64,000 bases of DNA, from NCBI RefSeq assembly GCF_008973755.1, contig NZ_WBOM01000004.1:186001-250000 (forward strand). The letters run 5' to 3'. The notes under the pieces are model-generated. The model was not told where the DNA came from. It saw only the letters and a list, made by a program, of their open reading frames with translations, and ran no database searches. Source of the DNA: Nitrincola alkalilacustris. GTDB lineage: Bacteria; Pseudomonadota; Gammaproteobacteria; Pseudomonadales; Balneatricaceae. The translations under genes and the position numbers were made by a program. This document shows, one piece after another, positions 62,644 through 64,000 of the stretch (positions are counted from its first letter, which is position 1; every line of letters starts with the position of its first letter).

Positions 62644-64000
62644 CAAAAGCGTGTCCCGGATGAATTAAACCCGCATAGCTTACACCAGTGAGATAGGCCA
62701 TTTCACGGTGCCAGGTTGCAAGATCCTCCTTGCGAAACTGATTCAGTGCATCATGCCCACAGGCACGCGCCATAACCTGCATCAGGCTCACAGAAGCCTC
62801 GAAGAAATTCTTCAACTGATTCGCGGACTGGTCAATATTCAGTCTCTGTCGAAGATCTGCTTTCTGAGTGGCGATCCCTGCCGGGCAATTATTGGTATTG
62901 CATATTCTGGCCGCCACACAACCAATCGACTGCATTGCGCTGTTGGCCAGTGCTATACCGTCCGCACCCAGAGCCATCGCTTTGACGAAGTCGATCGGTA
63001 CTCTCAGCCCACCCGTAATGATCAGTGTCACTCGGCCACTGGCACCCTGCTGATCCAGATAATGACGCGCCCGTGCCAAGGCCGGTATGGTCGGCACACT
63101 GATGTGATTGCGGAACATCTCGGGCGCCGCACCGGTACCGCCGCCACGCCCATCCAGAATGATGTAGTCTGCACTCGCATCCAGGGCAAACTGAATATCG
63201 CGCTCAATATGATTGGCGCTGAGTTTGAAACCCACCGGGATCCCACCACTTATCTCCCTGACATGCTCAGCAAAACGTCTGAAATCCTCCACCGAGTGAA
63301 GGTCTTTGAAGGCCGGTGGTGAAACGGCTGGCGTACCCTCCGGCAAACCCCTCACTTGCGAGATCTTGCCGACATTTTTACTCGCCGGGAGGTGACCTCC
63401 TGTTCCTGTTTTCGCGCCCTGCCCACCTTTGAAATGAAAACACTGAACCTTCTCGAGCAACTCTTCGGCATAGCCAAACTTCGCGCTCGCAAGCTCATAA
63501 AAATAGCGTGAGTTTGCCGCCTGCTCCTCCGCCAGCATCCCCCCTTCCCCTGAGCAGATACCGGTGCCAGCCAGCTCGGCCCCGCGCGCCAATGCTACCT
63601 TCGCCTCCTCAGACAGCGCACCAAAACTCATGTCTGATACCAGCAGCGGAATTTTCAGCGTCAGTGGTTTTCTGGCTTCGGGGCCAATCACCAGCTCAGT
63701 CGCCACCTCAGCATCCTCCATCAGCGGCTGAGTGGCCATCTGCGCCACCATCAACTGCAGATCATCCCAGTGCGGTAACTGGTGGCGTGGCACGCCCATT
63801 GCCACCATAGGGCCATGGTGGCCTATCCTGGTAAGCCCTTCACGAGCCAGTTGATGGATAAACTCAACTGTAGGCTCCTCCTCGGTTTGCTTCGCAACCG
63901 GCGCAGTGTCTTTACTGGCAGTGGGACCCGGTCCCTCCTTGCCAACCTGCTCGGTGCTGAACTGCTTATGTGTACCATCACAATAGGGCGCATTGGCCGT
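62636..64000 (-). CDS. CDGSH iron-sulfur / FMN-binding glutamate synthase domain protein (5' end outside window)
   Basis: The frame is open from base 64000 to the stop at 62636 (454 residues seen). The first residues ANAPYCDGTHKQF are the end of a CDGSH-type 2Fe-2S domain. A Lys/Glu/Pro linker follows, then the central glutamate synthase TIM barrel: PLLVSDMSFGALSEEAKVAL, GTGICSGEGGMLAEEQ, CFHFKGGQGAKTGTGGHLPA, YIILDGRGGGTGAAPEMFRN, and the cluster motif CVAARICNTNNCPAG (C-x5-C-x4-C). It lacks the amidotransferase domain in the visible part. It probably reduces an unknown substrate with FMN. It is followed by the WYL-GST gene. Confidence 0.88.
   Translation of the reverse strand, partial: TANAPYCDGTHKQFSTEQVGKEGPGPTASKDTAPVAKQTEEEPTVEFIHQLAREGLTRIGHHGPMVAMGVPRHQLPHWDDLQLMVAQMATQPLMEDAEVATELVIGPEARKPLTLKIPLLVSDMSFGALSEEAKVALARGAELAGTGICSGEGGMLAEEQAANSRYFYELASAKFGYAEELLEKVQCFHFKGGQGAKTGTGGHLPASKNVGKISQVRGLPEGTPAVSPPAFKDLHSVEDFRRFAEHVREISGGIPVGFKLSANHIERDIQFALDASADYIILDGRGGGTGAAPEMFRNHISVPTIPALARARHYLDQQGASGRVTLIITGGLRVPIDFVKAMALGADGIALANSAMQSIGCVAARICNTNNCPAGIATQKADLRQRLNIDQSANQLKNFFEASVSLMQVMARACGHDALNQFRKEDLATWHREMAYLTGVSYAGLIHPGHAFDV

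Overview
The window is a 64 kb chromosomal segment of a Gram-negative gammaproteobacterium. The order aroQ-accB-accC-prmA-(zinc-ribbon/DUF3426)-dusB-fis-purH-purD is a classic gammaproteobacterial core block. PlsB, SlyX, Mpl, RsmJ, Fis, lipoprotein lipoboxes and a TonB-dependent receptor agree with this. The mix of core genes with a corrinoid methyltransferase locus and a PII/DUF1538 module would fit a marine Oceanospirillales-type bacterium, but no rRNA is present and the genus is not claimed. No tRNA, rRNA, CRISPR array, insertion sequence or prophage was seen.

Layout. 1-2.2 kb: 5' part of trpD, then trpG and a Crp/Fnr-type regulator (all minus). 2.5-3.8 kb: two lipoproteins (DUF4398; DUF4398-like plus OmpA). 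3.9-6.6 kb: a minus-strand operon of a duplicated DUF1538 membrane protein with two short PII-like proteins and a CBS protein. 6.8-10.9 kb: M48 protease, membrane-anchored cold-shock protein, slyX, plsB. 11-15.4 kb: tsaB-uppP-rsmJ and mpl-ubiX (minus). 15.6-19.5 kb: fbp, ppa and a MoxR/VWA pair. 19.5-23.6 kb: acetyltransferase, uraA, upp, hpt and a ParA-like ATPase. 23.8-32.8 kb: the aroQ...purD core block. 33.1-37.4 kb: leucine dehydrogenase with E1alpha, E1beta and E2 of a branched-chain 2-oxoacid dehydrogenase. 37.6-42.5 kb: prkA-yeaH-spoVR stress operon. 42.6-45.2 kb: HIT protein, phosphotransacylase, acetate kinase.

45.2-55.6 kb is the most unusual part. It holds a divergent locus with a non-pyrrolysine MttB-family methyltransferase (plus strand) facing eight tightly packed minus-strand genes: corrinoid protein, DUF1638 protein, a small PF13769-like protein, a MetV-like cysteine-rich protein, a MetF-like methylene-THF reductase, a methyl-corrinoid:THF methyltransferase, a 2Fe-2S/ASKHA corrinoid activator and a hydantoinase/oxoprolinase-like protein. 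Together they spell out a route in which a methyl group from an unidentified (probably quaternary amine) substrate passes through Co(I) corrinoid to tetrahydrofolate and is oxidised to methylene-THF. The reactivation module is included, but there is no transporter or obvious regulator.

55.8-64 kb: dps and a siderophore receptor, divergent, with OxyR-like and Fur-like sites between them; a DUF1127 protein; a soluble chemoreceptor with its sensor domain at the C terminus; a WYL regulator fused in frame to a glutathione S-transferase; and the 3' part of a glutamate-synthase-domain protein whose reading frame begins at the window edge with a CDGSH iron-sulfur motif.
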